Origin: Desmodesmus armatus
Taxonomy: Eukaryota > Chlorophyta > Chlorophyceae > Sphaeropleales > Scenedesmaceae
Length of the DNA stretch: 64,000 nucleotides
Assembly: GCA_007449985.2 (NCBI GenBank)
Contig: VIIQ02000664.1
Coordinates: forward strand, 310,001-374,000
Reading direction: 5' to 3'
Both the position numbers and the translations under genes were made by a program. The notes under the pieces are model-generated. The model did not search any database and was not told where the DNA came from. It was given only the letters and a program-made list of their open reading frames with translations. Below, piece after piece: positions 13,072 through 25,126 of the stretch (position 1 is the first letter of the stretch; each line of letters starts with the position of its first letter).

Positions 13072-16000
13072 GGATGCTGTAGGGTTTGGGAGTGACACAC
13101 CGTATGTGGGTGCGCTGCATGCAGGTGCTGCGTAAGGCGCGCATTGTCGGCATGACCACCAGCGGTGTGGCCATTATGCAGAAGCTGATCACGGCCCTGC
13201 AGCCCAAGGTGCTGGTGGTGGAGGAGGCCGGGGAGCTCTTTGAGGCCAACCTGCTGGCATGCCTGGGACCGCAGACAGAGCACATAATCCTGATCGGTGA
13301 GCCACTGCGCTGCAGGAGACGAGTGGCGCATGCTGAGCAGCTGTTTTTGTGGATGCATAGTCTTGTTTTGAGTGTAGAGGGTACACAGCCTCAACACTGA
13401 CATTCCAGGAGACACGACATACCATGCTGCACCGGTCGGGCCTGATGTCCTGAAGCATTGATTAGCCGTTGTATGATGTGAACTCACCCGAGAACCAAAT
13501 GATGCAGACCATTTCAACTTATGCAAATTACCGCGGGGCAGCGGTTTGAGCACCAACAGTACCACATGTGAGTCAAGGCAAGGTCTGCGGCTGCATATGT
13601 ACTGCAGGAGACCATGAACAGCTGCGCCCCAAGCCCCAGTACTACCCCTTGGAGGCTGCTTCAGGCAAGGGCTATGACCTGGACATCAGCACGTTTGAAC
13701 GCCTCGCCAGGACGCCAGGGTTTCCCCGTGTCACATTGGAGACGCAGCGCAGGATGCGGCCCGACATTTCACGGTGGGTAAATGGGTGCAGTCGGACTTG
13801 CTGTATGCTAGGCTCATTGTCTTAAGATTGGCATGTGTGGCATCATACTTGGAGGTTGCATGCTAGCAACTGTCTGCTGTCCGGCCGCATACGGATGTGT
13901 CACAGCGCAGTGGGGCTAGCCCACGTCCCGTGACAAGGATCCCTAGCCCAGCGATCCTGAGGCTGCTGCATGCCTGCTTGCACGTTGCTATGTGACAGCG
14001 TCTGTAAGGAGCCTTCTGACGCAGTATACACGGCCGTAGCCAGCCTTTTCATCATGACCGCTACAGCTACCTGCTGATTTTGATCGATTTGATCCCAGAG
14101 CCTTGGGTTTTTGGCCACCCGCCTGCATTGCGCAACTGCGGTACTGCAGGTTGGTGCGGCCCATCTACCCCCGGCTGCTTGACCACCCCTCCGTGCAGCA
14201 GTACCCTGCAGTGAGAGGCATGGCAAAGCCGCTGTTCTTCTGGTCCCACCGGGAGCTTGAGGGAGGGCAGGGCTCTAATGAGGGGCGCTCCAAGTTCAAC
14301 AGCTACGAGGTGCAGGCAGCTGTGGCCCTGGCAAGGTGTGTGTGCCACATTCTTGCCACAGTGACTGTCCAATCAAAATTCTTGAAGTGTAGAGCTGAAA
14401 TGCCATTTTGCATTGAGCAACCACGAAGGCGTGTGAGCTGGAGACTTTGCACTGTGTGGCAGAGCCTATCTGTTGCAATGAACACTGGCCGCCAATTCCT
14501 TTCACCAATGCCACCACCACCACCACCACCTGCGCTAACAGGCTGCCTTCACAGCGCGATCACCGCTAAGGGCGCCATGCTGCTGCTGTCGACACGCAGG
14601 CACCAGCTCAGGCCGCTGTTGCATTTGAAGCAAATTCTCACCACCCCTCCCCCACTTCTCTCGCACATGCCACCAGCAGTCACCGCTTCCCTGCATGACG
14701 TCACTGCCGCTACCACACCTCGCACCACACGAATGCCGTCATGGCGTTCTCAACAGCAGCAAGGGCCTTGAGCTGCTGCTGCTGCTGCTGGTGCCGCTGC
14801 TGCTGCTGCTGCCATTGAGGGTGACCTCGCCATCATCACACCCTGCGAGAGACCTGAGCTGCTGCTGCTGCTGTCGTAACCCAGGTACCTCCTCCAACAG
14901 GGCTACACTGGCGAGGGAGACCTGGCCATCATCACACCCTACGTGGGCCAGCTACAGCGCCTCAAGCGGGCAGTCGCAGACAGCAACCTGCGCGTCATAC
15001 TCAATGACATGGACAGCGAGCAGCTGGCAGAGGTCGAGGAAGCAGCAGCTGCTGCTGCTGCAGATGCAGCTGGTAGTGATGCTGCTGGCAGCACGTCTGT
15101 GTCAGCAGCGTTGCCAGGCAGGGACAGCGACAGCAGCGGCGGCGGTGCCTCCAGCAGCGGCGGGGCAGGCAAAGGCTGGGCAGGAGGTACAGGGCTGGCT
15201 GGGGACGTCAGCGTGGTGGAGATGGGGCAGTGTGTGAGGCTGGCAACCATTGACAACTTCCAGGTGAGCCACTTTTGTGGGAAAGAGTGACTGTCAACTT
15301 GTGTCAAGGTGCAGGTGCAGCGTTACTGGTGGTGGGCAGCTGCCTGCTTGGCATTGCTGTACAGTACAAGAGTCAGACATTGCCTGGTCTGTAGATTGAC
15401 TTTAGTGGGGTTTAGGGCCCTCATTCAAAAGGTGTCTTGCTGATCCAGCAGCTTGACACACAGCGTCTCCAGTCTCTAGCATGCTGCTGAGCAACGTGCT
15501 GTTGGTCTGCATACCAGCTAGTTTGGCTGCGGTGGCAGCGAGACTTCGTCTATCATTTGAGATCCAGTCAAGATCCATACTACTTTCCATGCTGCTTTAC
15601 CTGCAGGGTGAGGAGGCCACCGTGGTGATCCTGAGCCTAGTGCGCAGCAGGGACGATGGCAATATCGGCTTCCTCAGGCTGCAGGTGGGGAGCCTCTGCT
15701 GCCGCTCCTGTAGATACAGTGTATCTACAGGAGCACTGCATGCAAGCCGGGCTTGCATGCAGTGCCACACCCAGAGTGTTGTCCAGTTTGCTGCAACACC
15801 CTCCTGAAGTGCGCCCCACAAAACCCCAGGCTGACAATGCGTGTAGCAGGCCCCTTGAACAGAGTTGAGCATTATCTTGCGGGTGTCCAGCAAATTTGTC
15901 CTGCATGCCAGCCTGGCTGCATGCACGGTGCCGCACAAGAGCCACTAGCTAGTATGGCATTCCGAGGGCGCTGCGCTGCACCGCAATCGCTGGTTGACCT

Positions 16001-19000
16001 GTTGTGCTGGTCTGCCCCTGCAGAACCGCATCAACGTGCTGCTGTCACGTGCCAAGCATGGCATGTACATCATCGGCAACAGTAATACCCTACTCAAGGC
16101 ATCAGAGGGCAGCAGGAGGCCTGCAGCACCCATGTGGGGCAACGTGCTGACCATGCTGCATGAAAGTGGACAGATAGGGCCTGAGCTGCAGGTGTGAACG
16201 CCATGATATGTACGAGGGACCTTGCAGCACGTGGTTCAGCCGGGCTCAGCCCTGTACCGTAGCTGAGTGCTTGTGCTCAAAATGGCCAGCCGGCATGTCT
16301 CCTTGCGCAGCTCAGCAACCACTAGATGGTGGCCACAGCGCACAGTTGCAAGCACTGCAGCACCCAGATTGAAGGCAACTACAGTGCAGTGCAACTGTCA
16401 AACCTGTATGCACATGCATCAGTGCTCTCTCCACCCACCCTTTGTTGTCATTTGCCCTCTCCCCCCATCTCTTCCACTTTCCCAGGTGGTCTGCAAGCAC
16501 CACAGCAACTCCACGACCCTCACCCGCCCAGAAGACTTCGAGCAACTCGTCGGTGACGGCGGCTGCCAGCTGTCCTGCGGAACGCGTCTGCCCTGCGGCC
16601 ACACCTGCCCCCGGCAGTGCCACCCAGACGACCCGACCCATACCATCACCAAGTGCCTCGAGCCCTGTGCCAAGCTATGTGCTGCAGGAGACCACCCATG
16701 CAGCAAGCTGTGCTACCAGGAATGTGGGCAGTGCCGTGTGCTGGTGCAGGGGGTGGTGCTGCCGTGTGGACACACTGCTGCTGTGCCCTGTCACATGTGA
16801 GTGCTGTCAGCAAGGCAAGCTTTCCTGTACAAGTCTGTTACACCTATCAAGTGGAAGCATCACTTTGGATGCTTGTGTGCGGTCGCCTTGTGGCGCTAGG
16901 GATATTTTGCTGCTGTTGACTGCTTGTCATAGGGCAGGCGCCAAAGATGCCATGAGCACAGTAGTGAAATAAACCCATAATCGCAACAGCTCACGAGCAC
17001 ACGGGAGTTGCCTCAAAGCTCAGGAACTGTATCCAACATGGTGCTGCACCACCACAAACTCCCCCCTGCAGGAGGACAGACCTCTCACTGGTTACCTGCA
17101 CAGCGGCCGTCTCAGTCACACTGCCCTGTGGTCACACCCACGACGTCACGTGTGCTGAGGGCAAGCGCCTGCTAGCCTCTCCTGACAGCTGCAGCACCAC
17201 AGTGGAACTCCTACTGCCTGGCTGCGGCCACAAGCACAAGACGCCCTGCAGCAAGGCTGCTGCTGCTGTGCTGGACCCAACCTGCTGCAAGCAAACCTGC
17301 GTGCTGACCCTGCCTGGATGCCTGCACAGCTGCGGCAGCAAGTGTGGGGTCTGCGTCTCACACAACATGCCTGTGCTTGTGGAGAGCTTTTTGGCACAGG
17401 CGGCAGCGGTGCCAGGGCTCGCAGCAGCAGCAGTGGAGGTGCAGACTGCACTAAAGAAAGGATGGCAGGAAGCACTGCAGACCCTGACAGTAGGACCACC
17501 AGCTAAAGCAGACCCTGCTGGGGCGAGCGCAGGCAGTGGCAGCACAGCAGCAGCAGCGTCGGGTTCCAGTAGAAGTAGGAGCAGGCTGGAATGCAGCCAC
17601 GCAGAAGCAGCTGCAGGACATGTGGTTGTCACTGGTGCAACAGCTACGGGTGTCCACCAGGAGCAGTGCTAGCCAGGACAGGTCTTCAGATGCTACTCAG
17701 GATGCTACAGATTCCGCTGCTGCGGGAAGCAGCTCCAGCAGCAGTGGACCACGCAAGGGCTTGTTGAGCGCCCTGCAGCGCCTTACCTCCGGCAGACAGC
17801 AACAAGCACCAACACCAGCTGTTGCAGCAGTTGCAGGCACCAGTGGCAGCAGCCGCAGTGGTGCCACACCAGCAGCTACAAGCGGCAGCAGCAGCGGACC
17901 ACAGCCCCAGCTGCCTGCAGGGTTCACACTGCAGCACAGCAACTGCGCCCAATTGTGCGAGCGCGACTTGGCTTGCGGCCACCGCTGCTCCTCCACATGC
18001 CATGAGGGCAAGCCCTGTCCCCCATGCAAGGCGCAGTGCCCAGTGTCCTGCAGCCACTCCAGCTGTAGGCAGCGCTGCAGTGAGCCATGTGCGCCTTGTG
18101 CTGAGCCCTGCAGGTGGAGGTGCAGCCACAAGGGCAGCTGCAGCCTGCCGTGTGGGGCACCCTGTGACAGGTAAGAGGCTGAGCACGCCCATGTGGTTTG
18201 CACGGCGTTTATGAGCACACCGCGTGTTCCATTCGCTGATCATCACATATGCAGGTGCATCAACAAACACGTTTCCCTCAAGCTGGCTGATTCCGATCTT
18301 TACATCCAAGGCTTGCATACGATGCGAACGCCGTAGGCTTATACAATCTTGTGGGCACTGAAAGGTGGTGTGACTATCACATTCTGCAGGGCCCCCTGCA
18401 ATGAGCGCTGCAGCAAGGTCCTGCGCTGCGGGCACCTGTGCCCCGGGCTGTGTGGAGAGTCCTGCCCAGCAGAGGCCTGCGTGCACCCTGACTGCATGCG
18501 CAAGCTGCCAGCACAGAAGCGCAACCAGGTAAGGCAAGGTGGCCACTACGATCCAATTGTGTGCAAGCAACTTGACAGAACGCATTGCAGTCATGCGCAC
18601 CACGCTTATGTGTAAATAATATCTTGAAGGTTGGACTGACAGCAGACCCATGGTTTCTTCCTGACGCTCGTGCACCCAAGAGCGGCGTGGGAAGCTACTC
18701 ACCCCAGCAGCACAGCTCGAGCATGTCTGCCCCTAACAGTACGGACACTAGTGTGATTACTTGACCACACAGCGGCTCCCAGGTGGTACTGTTTACAAAG
18801 CTTTGCAGTGGCAGCATACAGCCCTACCTGTGCCTCAGCACGTGCACCACTGCGTGACACGTCCACATTCACTCAAGTTGTCACACCCTCCGTCATGATG
18901 ACGCCCTTGCTGCCTGCAGGTGGTTGACGTCATCATGCAGACCACCCTGGCTGAGCTGGATGAGTCAGCGGTGCAGCAGGACCCGCTCATCAAGCTGCCT

Positions 19001-22000
19001 TGTGGCCACTTCTTCTGCACAAGCACACTGGATGGTGGGTGAAGATTTGTTGCGGTCATTGAGTGGCCAACAGCAGCAACTATTGGCATGCAAAGTAAGA
19101 CCTGTGCTTCCACCGACATGCAACTGAGGTATCACAGCGACAATGATTTTGGCAAGCGGGCAACAACACAGCCGTAAGGCAGCACAGTCACTCTAATGTG
19201 GATCAGGCTAGACACGCCTTTACCTCAGGATGGTTGATTGTTACAATGGTGTCTAAATCCTGTGCAGGCTGGCTGAACCTGAGAGATGCATACGAGGAGC
19301 TGCAACCACCAGGTGATCGGCCACTCAAACACTTATGACCATGGTATGCAAAAGCAGAGCATGAGTTTTTGAAGCAGCACGTGATATGACAGTAGGTCAT
19401 GTCTTTTGTGGGTGCATTGGTTTGGCCTTGAGCGCACTTATGTGTGTGCACACCATGTCACCGCCAGTAGATGCCAGTGGGGTCAGAGGTATAGCTTGGT
19501 GCAATCCCGCCCACCACTGCCCTTGCAACCGAGCACGGTGCTGCTTGGTTGGCGTTGCACACACCTGCCTTCCCAAAGCATGGTGTGTTTGAATGTTCTA
19601 GTTCAACTGGCTGCGTGGATCCAACTCTGCATGCCAGTGACTTCCTCTGCTGACACACCGCTATGCCTGTACTGTGCAGGTGCCAGTGATGCGTCCCTGA
19701 GCGTCTGGGGTGCAGCAAAGCAGCTGCCGTCTGCTGTGACACTGCCCAAGCGCTGCCCCGTGGGTGGATGCCTTGGCATGGTTGTGGGTGTCAAGCGCTA
19801 CGGCAGGCCAGCCAACAAGTCCCTGCTGGACCTCATTCAGATGAAGCACCTGGAGCATGGCAGGTGTGTGGTGGACCTCATCAACTCTACTGCCTCACAC
19901 TGCTGGTTGAGCTTCTACCATACAAAGCTGCGCCGGCGGTTGGCAATTTGTTCAGCATGTCTGCAGCTCGACAGGATCAGCCTGGTCTTATGGGCGGTCT
20001 GAAGCAGTTATGTTGGCGTCTCTCATCAGCACTCTTTTTAATCACCTGCACTGCATGCAGCATGTGCTGCTCTGTTGCATATCGACATCCATGCATGCAT
20101 GGCCGTGCATGACATGCATTCATCCCTTATCCGCCCACATGATGGCGTGTCCTTCCAGGCCTAGTTGCTTGTTTTTGCTGTATCCTGTCAGCCATCAACC
20201 TGGGCTCAGATTACCATTGGAGTCCACACTTACCCATGGCTGTGCTGTCTTCCTGCAGGCTTCAGCTGCAGGACATGCAGAGGCAGCTGCAGAGCCTCGC
20301 TGCCGGCATCCCCAGCGGTATCAACCCCACCCTGCCACCGGACACCTGCAGCAGTATGCTGACCTCAGCACAGCGCCTGACACAGCAGCTGTCAAAGCTT
20401 CTGGAGGAGCAGAAGAAGTGAGTGGCAGCACATCCAATGTTGACGCCAGCATTGCTTGAGACGGGCATCACTGTGTGGTGTTGCAGGTCACTTCTCACTT
20501 GCAAACCTTTGGGCTAAAACTAGGCCTCCCGCCCTTGAAGTTGGAAAAATGCTTGCCGCTTCCAATGCCAACAACGCTGGGCCGCCACCAACAGTCACAG
20601 CGCATACATGTTCACAGTTGAGCTGTCCCTGGTCTGGACAAACACCAACCCAAACTGCTTGTCAATTTGGCTTTGCTGTAGTTGGCATGCCTGTGTTGGT
20701 AGGGATGGGCCAAACCGTATGTGGCTGCTTTTCACTTACGTATATATACGTATGTTACATACGTATCCGTATATATACTAGTATGTCAAGCGTATGTTTT
20801 CAGGGGGTTGTCAGGGAAGTCACTGTTAAGACTGCAGGCTGGCGCTATGCCTTTGGTTATCATGTAATATAATCTTATAAAGTGTTATTCCAACTATTGT
20901 ATTGTTTCCGTGGTCAAGCGCGCGCCCACAGCACCACATTTCCACCCTCCCGGTGGGTCGACGGTTGATGCGAATCCCGAAGTTGGGGTTGCGGACTAAT
21001 GCATTCAAACAGCATGGCAAATTAAAGTTGCCTAATCATTTAAACGTATTCCAAAGAAGCATCCCTTACGATATGCAGCTGAATTCTGCATAGTCTGAAA
21101 ACCGTAACTGCCACTGTAACTGTCGGCCATCTGGGAGCACATACGTATAATATACGTATATATACACATAAGGAAAATATACGTACGTACATACGCATAC
21201 GCTTTGGCCCATCCCTATGTGTTGGTGCTGTGGGCCTAAACCCGTCTCCCCCATACGCGATATCCCCTGCCTTCGCAGCCTACATATGTTTTCCTGTGTG
21301 TGTGTGTGTGGGGGGGGGGGATGCTGGCTGAGAGGCTTCAAACCCTAGCATTTCTCTGCATGCAGTCCACAGTATGCACTCACTGCTGCCACGTCCTGCC
21401 TGCGCGACCCACAGGCCTCCAACAGGGAAGGTGCATGAAGGCTGCCTAGTGGCCCTGAAGCGCCTGGAGGCCTCAGGGGACCTCGATGCCGCTGCGATAT
21501 CAGCACGGCAGCAGGTGCTGCTGGTGCCGCAGCCTGACCTCAGCATGTGTGCCCAGGCTGCTGCAGCCTTGTCCCAGTCAGCTGAGCTGATGCTGCGGCT
21601 GTACAGCTTGACAGTACAAGCCAACATGCAGCAGCTGGCAGGCCGTGGGGAGGATGACACTGGGCATGCAGCAGCTGCAGGCGGGGTGCCTGCAGGAGGA
21701 GTAGCAGCCGGACGGGCAGGGCCAGCACGGGGGGGTGTGCCGGGCCGTGGGGCAGGAGGGAGGGGCCAAGGGCGTGGTGGTGGCAGTACCAGCAGCTCTC
21801 CAGCAGTGCTTCGAAACAAGGTGAGGACAGAGTCGCGACGAGCAACACCTGCCAGTTACCAGTGGTCATGAGTACGGCCGCTGCATGATATATGTTTTGA
21901 ATGCCGTATGGCGGTATGCTTGCAGCACAAAGCTGCAGCTGTCAGGCAAGCTGCTGAGGCCCGTGATTGCTGATTGGATATGTCAGCTTTCGAACTACAG

Positions 22001-23090
22001 GCCTGCCGTGTTCAGTTGCCCACACACTTGCGACAATCTGGCTCTCTGGGCCCATCCACTCCATGCTTTGCACAGCCATTGTCAATGGGTGAGTACACCA
22101 ACAATTACTGATGCTGTCATCTTTCCCACGCTGCCGCAGGTCAAACAGGCGCTGTACACAGCCACCGGTGTGTACTGTGGAGCCGCTGGTGTGCTGACTG
22201 AGCAGCTAGCAGCAGCCAGGGCAGTGAGCTGCTTCAGGGGTCTCCTGCAGATGCAGCACGCACACATGCAGCTAGCCCTGCAGCGTGTCCTGCACCTTCA
22301 GACCCTCAAGCCAGCACAGATGCAGCAGATGCTGGGAAGCCTCACGGAGCAGGAGCTTGCTGCTGTGCTGGGGTTGCCTGACTCCCAGCACACCTTCGCT
22401 ATGACGCCACTGGGGACAAGCTTCACCAGCAGTAGTGCCGCTAGCAGCGATGCCAGCATGGTGGGCGCAGCTGCGGCCAGCAGCAGCGGTGCTGGCAATA
22501 GCGACCGCACCAGCAGCGGCGCATGGAGTGCGAGTGCGGCAGGAGCGACAGCAGCGCTCAAGGGGGGCTCAGCACAGTGGGTGAAGTTTGTGCTGAGCAT
22601 ACAGCATGAGCTGCTGTCTGCAATTGAAGCCTTGGCTAGAGATGCCCTGGCCATGCATGCAGAGCACCAGCCCAGCACAGTTGCAGGACAAGCTGTAGCA
22701 TCAAGCAGCGGCGAGTCAAGCAGCATGCAAACTGCAGACGCAGTGCGCACACTGCTGCAGAAGCTGCCGGCAGTGTGGGAGAGCGTGCAGCAGGACACAG
22801 CGGCAGCAGAGATGGCGGGAGTGCTGCAGGCGCTGTTCAATGCTGAGTTCGCACGGGGCTATGGGTCAGTGGCGTCCTTTATGCGGGGTCACCTGCACCA
22901 GTGTCCCAACGGGCACTTCTTTGTCATTGGGGAGTGTGGAGGGGCCATGCAAGAGAGCCGCTGTGTGGAGTGTGGAGCAGTGGTGGGTGGCAGGAGCCAC
23001 CAGCTGGCATCGGGAAACCAACAGGCTGGCGCGGAAGTGCTAGAGCAGCTGCAGGAGCAGTGGGTTGGTGCTGGCAGCAGGCAGGGCTGA
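4236..23090 (+). CDS. ZNFX1-like: ZNFX1/Hrr1-like NFX1-type zinc-finger RNA helicase (SF1)
   Basis: A complete 34-exon gene of about 2774 codons. Exons: 4236-4263, 4344-4851, 5248-5494, 5798-6021, 6308-6420, 6680-6800, 7007-7179, 7428-7551, 7845-8016, 8239-8403, 8591-8996, 9200-9290, 9528-9676, 9944-10269, 10856-10968, 11253-11599, 11823-12245, 12456-12535, 13125-13296, 13608-13773, 14150-14335, 14885-15263, 15607-15684, 16024-16191, 16486-16796, 17072-17489, 17533-18170, 18390-18528, 18920-19034, 19268-19312, 19680-19863, 20259-20417, 21415-21820 (21373 is an alternative start) and 22140-23090. All phases fit. Domains: RGG-rich tail (1-178); helical Arm-like region (179-430); helicase core with Walker A GPPGTGKT (~836), motif II VVEEAGE (~1304), GDHEQLRP (~1328) and motif VI NRINVLLSRA (~1598); Cys/His NFX1-type fingers (~1675-2155); RZ finger CPNGHFFVIGECGG (~2713). 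Family members act in small-RNA or heterochromatin silencing and in antiviral RNA sensing. Oddities are an in-frame TAA in exon 4 and a frame change near 17490. Confidence 0.95.
5864..5887 (+). other. In-frame TAA in ZNFX1-like exon 4, or 24-nt GT-AG mini-intron
   Basis: Exon 4 reads in phase on both sides, but codon 26 of the exon (5873-5875) is TAA. The reading frame continues unbroken afterwards (QQYTNPIYATMYNNVDHARA). The stop lies inside a 24-nt stretch that starts with GT and ends with AG, and removing it would join Q-Q to Y-T-N in frame. A 24-nt intron would be far shorter than the others in this gene. A base error or a real nonsense allele is the simpler reading. Confidence 0.6.
10288..10521. 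mobile_element. CACTA-like miniature inverted-repeat element in ZNFX1-like intron 14
   Basis: A 234-bp segment is bounded by inverted copies of CACTAGGCCGAC. The match is perfect over 12 bp and then imperfect through a CCCCTA run. CACT is repeated directly outside each end (10284-10287 and 10522-10525). CACTA at the termini is the hallmark of the CACTA (En/Spm) superfamily, although that family usually makes a 3-bp rather than a 4-bp target duplication. There is no coding capacity. The element lies 18 nt after the exon 14 donor and contains repeated CTGGCCA/CTAGCC motifs. Confidence 0.7.
12993..13068 (+). repeat. (CT)n microsatellite in ZNFX1-like intron 18
   Basis: About 38 uninterrupted CT units form a polypyrimidine tract on the sense strand, some 57 nt upstream of the exon 19 acceptor (exon starts at 13125). 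On either side are near-identical short motifs around TATGGATGCT (near 12877 and 13070), which suggests that the tract expanded within a small duplication. Confidence 0.95.
14817..14847 (+). repeat. Intronic partial copy of ZNFX1-like exon 22
   Basis: The intron upstream of exon 22 contains a stretch that translates as EGDLAIITP followed by an unrelated C-terminus. It nearly matches exon 22 at 14913-14943, which encodes EGDLAIITPYVGQL. The copy sits among CTG/GCT repeats and is not part of the in-phase model. It looks like a short duplicated fragment of the downstream exon. Confidence 0.75.
15704..15763. repeat. Two adjacent perfect palindromes in ZNFX1-like intron 23
   Basis: Positions 15704-15734 form a perfect inverted repeat with 15-bp arms (GCTCCTGTAGATACA) and a 1-nt centre. 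It is followed without a gap by a second perfect one at 15735-15763 with 14-bp arms (ACTGCATGCAAGCC) and a 1-nt centre. The pair begins 20 nt after the exon 23 donor. An imperfect third palindrome around TGCATGCCAGCC lies at about 15903-15926. Confidence 0.95.
20700..21217. mobile_element. hAT-type non-autonomous element (MITE) in ZNFX1-like intron 32
   Basis: A 518-bp insertion has terminal inverted repeats TAGGGATGGGCCAAA, extending to about 22 bp with one mismatch. It is flanked by an exact 8-bp target duplication, TGTGTTGG, at 20692-20699 and 21218-21225. An 8-bp duplication together with TAGGG-type termini is diagnostic of the hAT superfamily. The interior is AT-rich with ACGTATATATACGT-like palindromes and has no transposase frame, so it must be mobilised in trans or be a fossil. 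Confidence 0.9.
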
Positions 23091-23783
23091 TGCTGCCGCA
23101 GTAGCAGCATTCAGAGCTGTTGTTTTGTGTCCCAGGCAGCTGCTGCCATGTAGCTTGCATGTCCCACTGCATGCCATGTGTTGCACGCTACCAGCGAATG
23201 GGCAGTCAAGTTGAAGTATTGAGTTGTCATGGAGTAGGAAGCGTTGAATCAGTTGTCAAGAAGTAGTTCGCTTGTTGATTATGCCATCATCACAGACACT
23301 TTGAAGTATCACAGTTGTACTGATTGTCCTGGGCATATGCCCACATGTACATGCATGCTGCATGTGAGCACCTCCTAACCCAGGTGTGGTAACCCCCGTC
23401 CAGCTGTCACAGTGTGTACCGGGCAACTGTAAATGAAGGTCAATAGACTCACAACCCCAATTGGTCTCGTTGAATATCTCTGCAGACCATGGGGCGAAGA
23501 AAATGTTGATGAGTTGATGATCATGGATCATTACGGAGATAACTCCTGGAGTTTCCTTGGAGTTTGAAGTCGTTACGACCGTGGAATGCGGTGAGCTTCG
23601 AGTCTTTGAGTACGTTGCTGCTGCACTGTGCCAAGCTGTAACTGCATGCGATCTGGCGCAAACATTCAAATTGAAAAGTTCAAAGTCCATCAAAATCGCA
23701 GTCCTTCAGCACTGACTTGCGGCAACATGAAGAAGCACAAAATCATAAGCATCTACCTGCTGAAGTACGACTGGACCTAGACC
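23091..23783. other. Intergenic region between ZNFX1-like and MYND genes
   Basis: Same-strand spacer of about 690 bp. It includes a TGTAA motif at 23428-23432, about 340 nt after the ZNFX1-like stop, which could be its polyadenylation signal. A 145-codon open frame on the minus strand (23256-23693) has fairly balanced codons but no homology I recognise and no splice context. I treat it as unsupported. Confidence 0.45.
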
Positions 23784-25092
23784 ATGGGGACAAATGTTGT
23801 AGTGTTGTGGGGGCAAGCTGTCCAATTGCTGCGGGATGCGACCAAGGACGCCACCAGCTGTGCAGACATATCCCTGTTCTTTCGTGTCAAGGTCCTGCAT
23901 GACAGACTACACAGCCTGCCACGTCCTCCTAAGGCTACATGGAAGAAGCTGGTGCAGCAAGAGGTATGCCGTGCCGTATGCGCACACGCACGTGCCTGAT
24001 GCTGTTAGACGGGCCTCTGTGACCAACCTACGTCAGCTCATCAACCAGTGGCTTGAACTTGTCACTCAATTTGTGGTGTGGCAAGCTTGCAGTTTTTGGA
24101 CATGCTGTGCAGGATCAACAAATGCATCCACAGCGCTGTGGATGCAGTCACTAAGCGTATCGCTCAGGTGGTGGGCTTACAAGCATAAGTACCCTGGGTA
24201 CTAGTACTGTAGTCTGTAGAAGGGGTCTCTGACTCAACATTTGCCACCCCTCATTTTTTGCCTCTCAGGTGCCGTTGAAGATTGCCACAGCTTTCAACAA
24301 AGCAGCCCAGCACAGCTGGAAGTCGCCAGGCGCAAATGCAGCTCTTCAGCTGCTGGAGTTGCTGCTTGCAGTAGCCACAACCGCAGGGCTCTGCAAGGAG
24401 CGTGCAGCTGTCGGCAGCCTAGGCAGCAGCATGCAGCACCAACTGCAGCGAACGCCCCTGCTGCAGCAGCTCGCAGCAGCCATGGCAGCGATCGCTGCAG
24501 AGACGCGCAGCGAAGCAGCAGCCATAGCAGGCCTCAGCGGCGACCAGCTGTGCTCAGACATCAACCGCTTCCTATTCACAGATGTGGCGCAGTCAGCGTT
24601 TGTGCTTGTGGGCGACGTGTATCCTCGCCTAAGGGAGGCATGGGGCACCCCTGGTCAGACCCTTGCTGCCAACGCCAGCTCCTGGCTGTGTGACCCCAGC
24701 AACCATGCAGAAGCCGCCATGCAGCTGTGCACCGCAGCGCTGCAGCATGCCAGCAGCGTGCTGACGCACGTCCTACCCGTTGTGCAGGAGAGGCTGCCGC
24801 AGCAAGCAGAGGCGCTGCTTGACTGCCAGGTCGAGAGAATGGCAGCCGCGCTCAGCGTCGGCGGCTGTGTGACGGATGCACTGTGCTTCACTCGGCCATA
24901 TGAGCAGTGCAGCGCAGCCACACAGGACAGGCAGGCACAGCAGCAGCAGCTGCAGCAGCTGCAGCAGCTGCTGCTGTCGCCTCACTGCCTGCCCTGCTTT
25001 GCGGCATTGCTGGTGGTCCACACCACTTGGGTCAGCAGGGACCCTACCCTCCAGGCTGCCAGTGACAGCCAGGGGCCTGCAGGAAGGCGCGG

Positions 25093-25126
<34 letters not shown>

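Noticed and set aside
23256..23693. 145-codon minus-strand frame between the ZNFX1-like and MYND genes as a gene
   Set aside because: No family resemblance, start context or splice sites. A length of this order can arise by chance.
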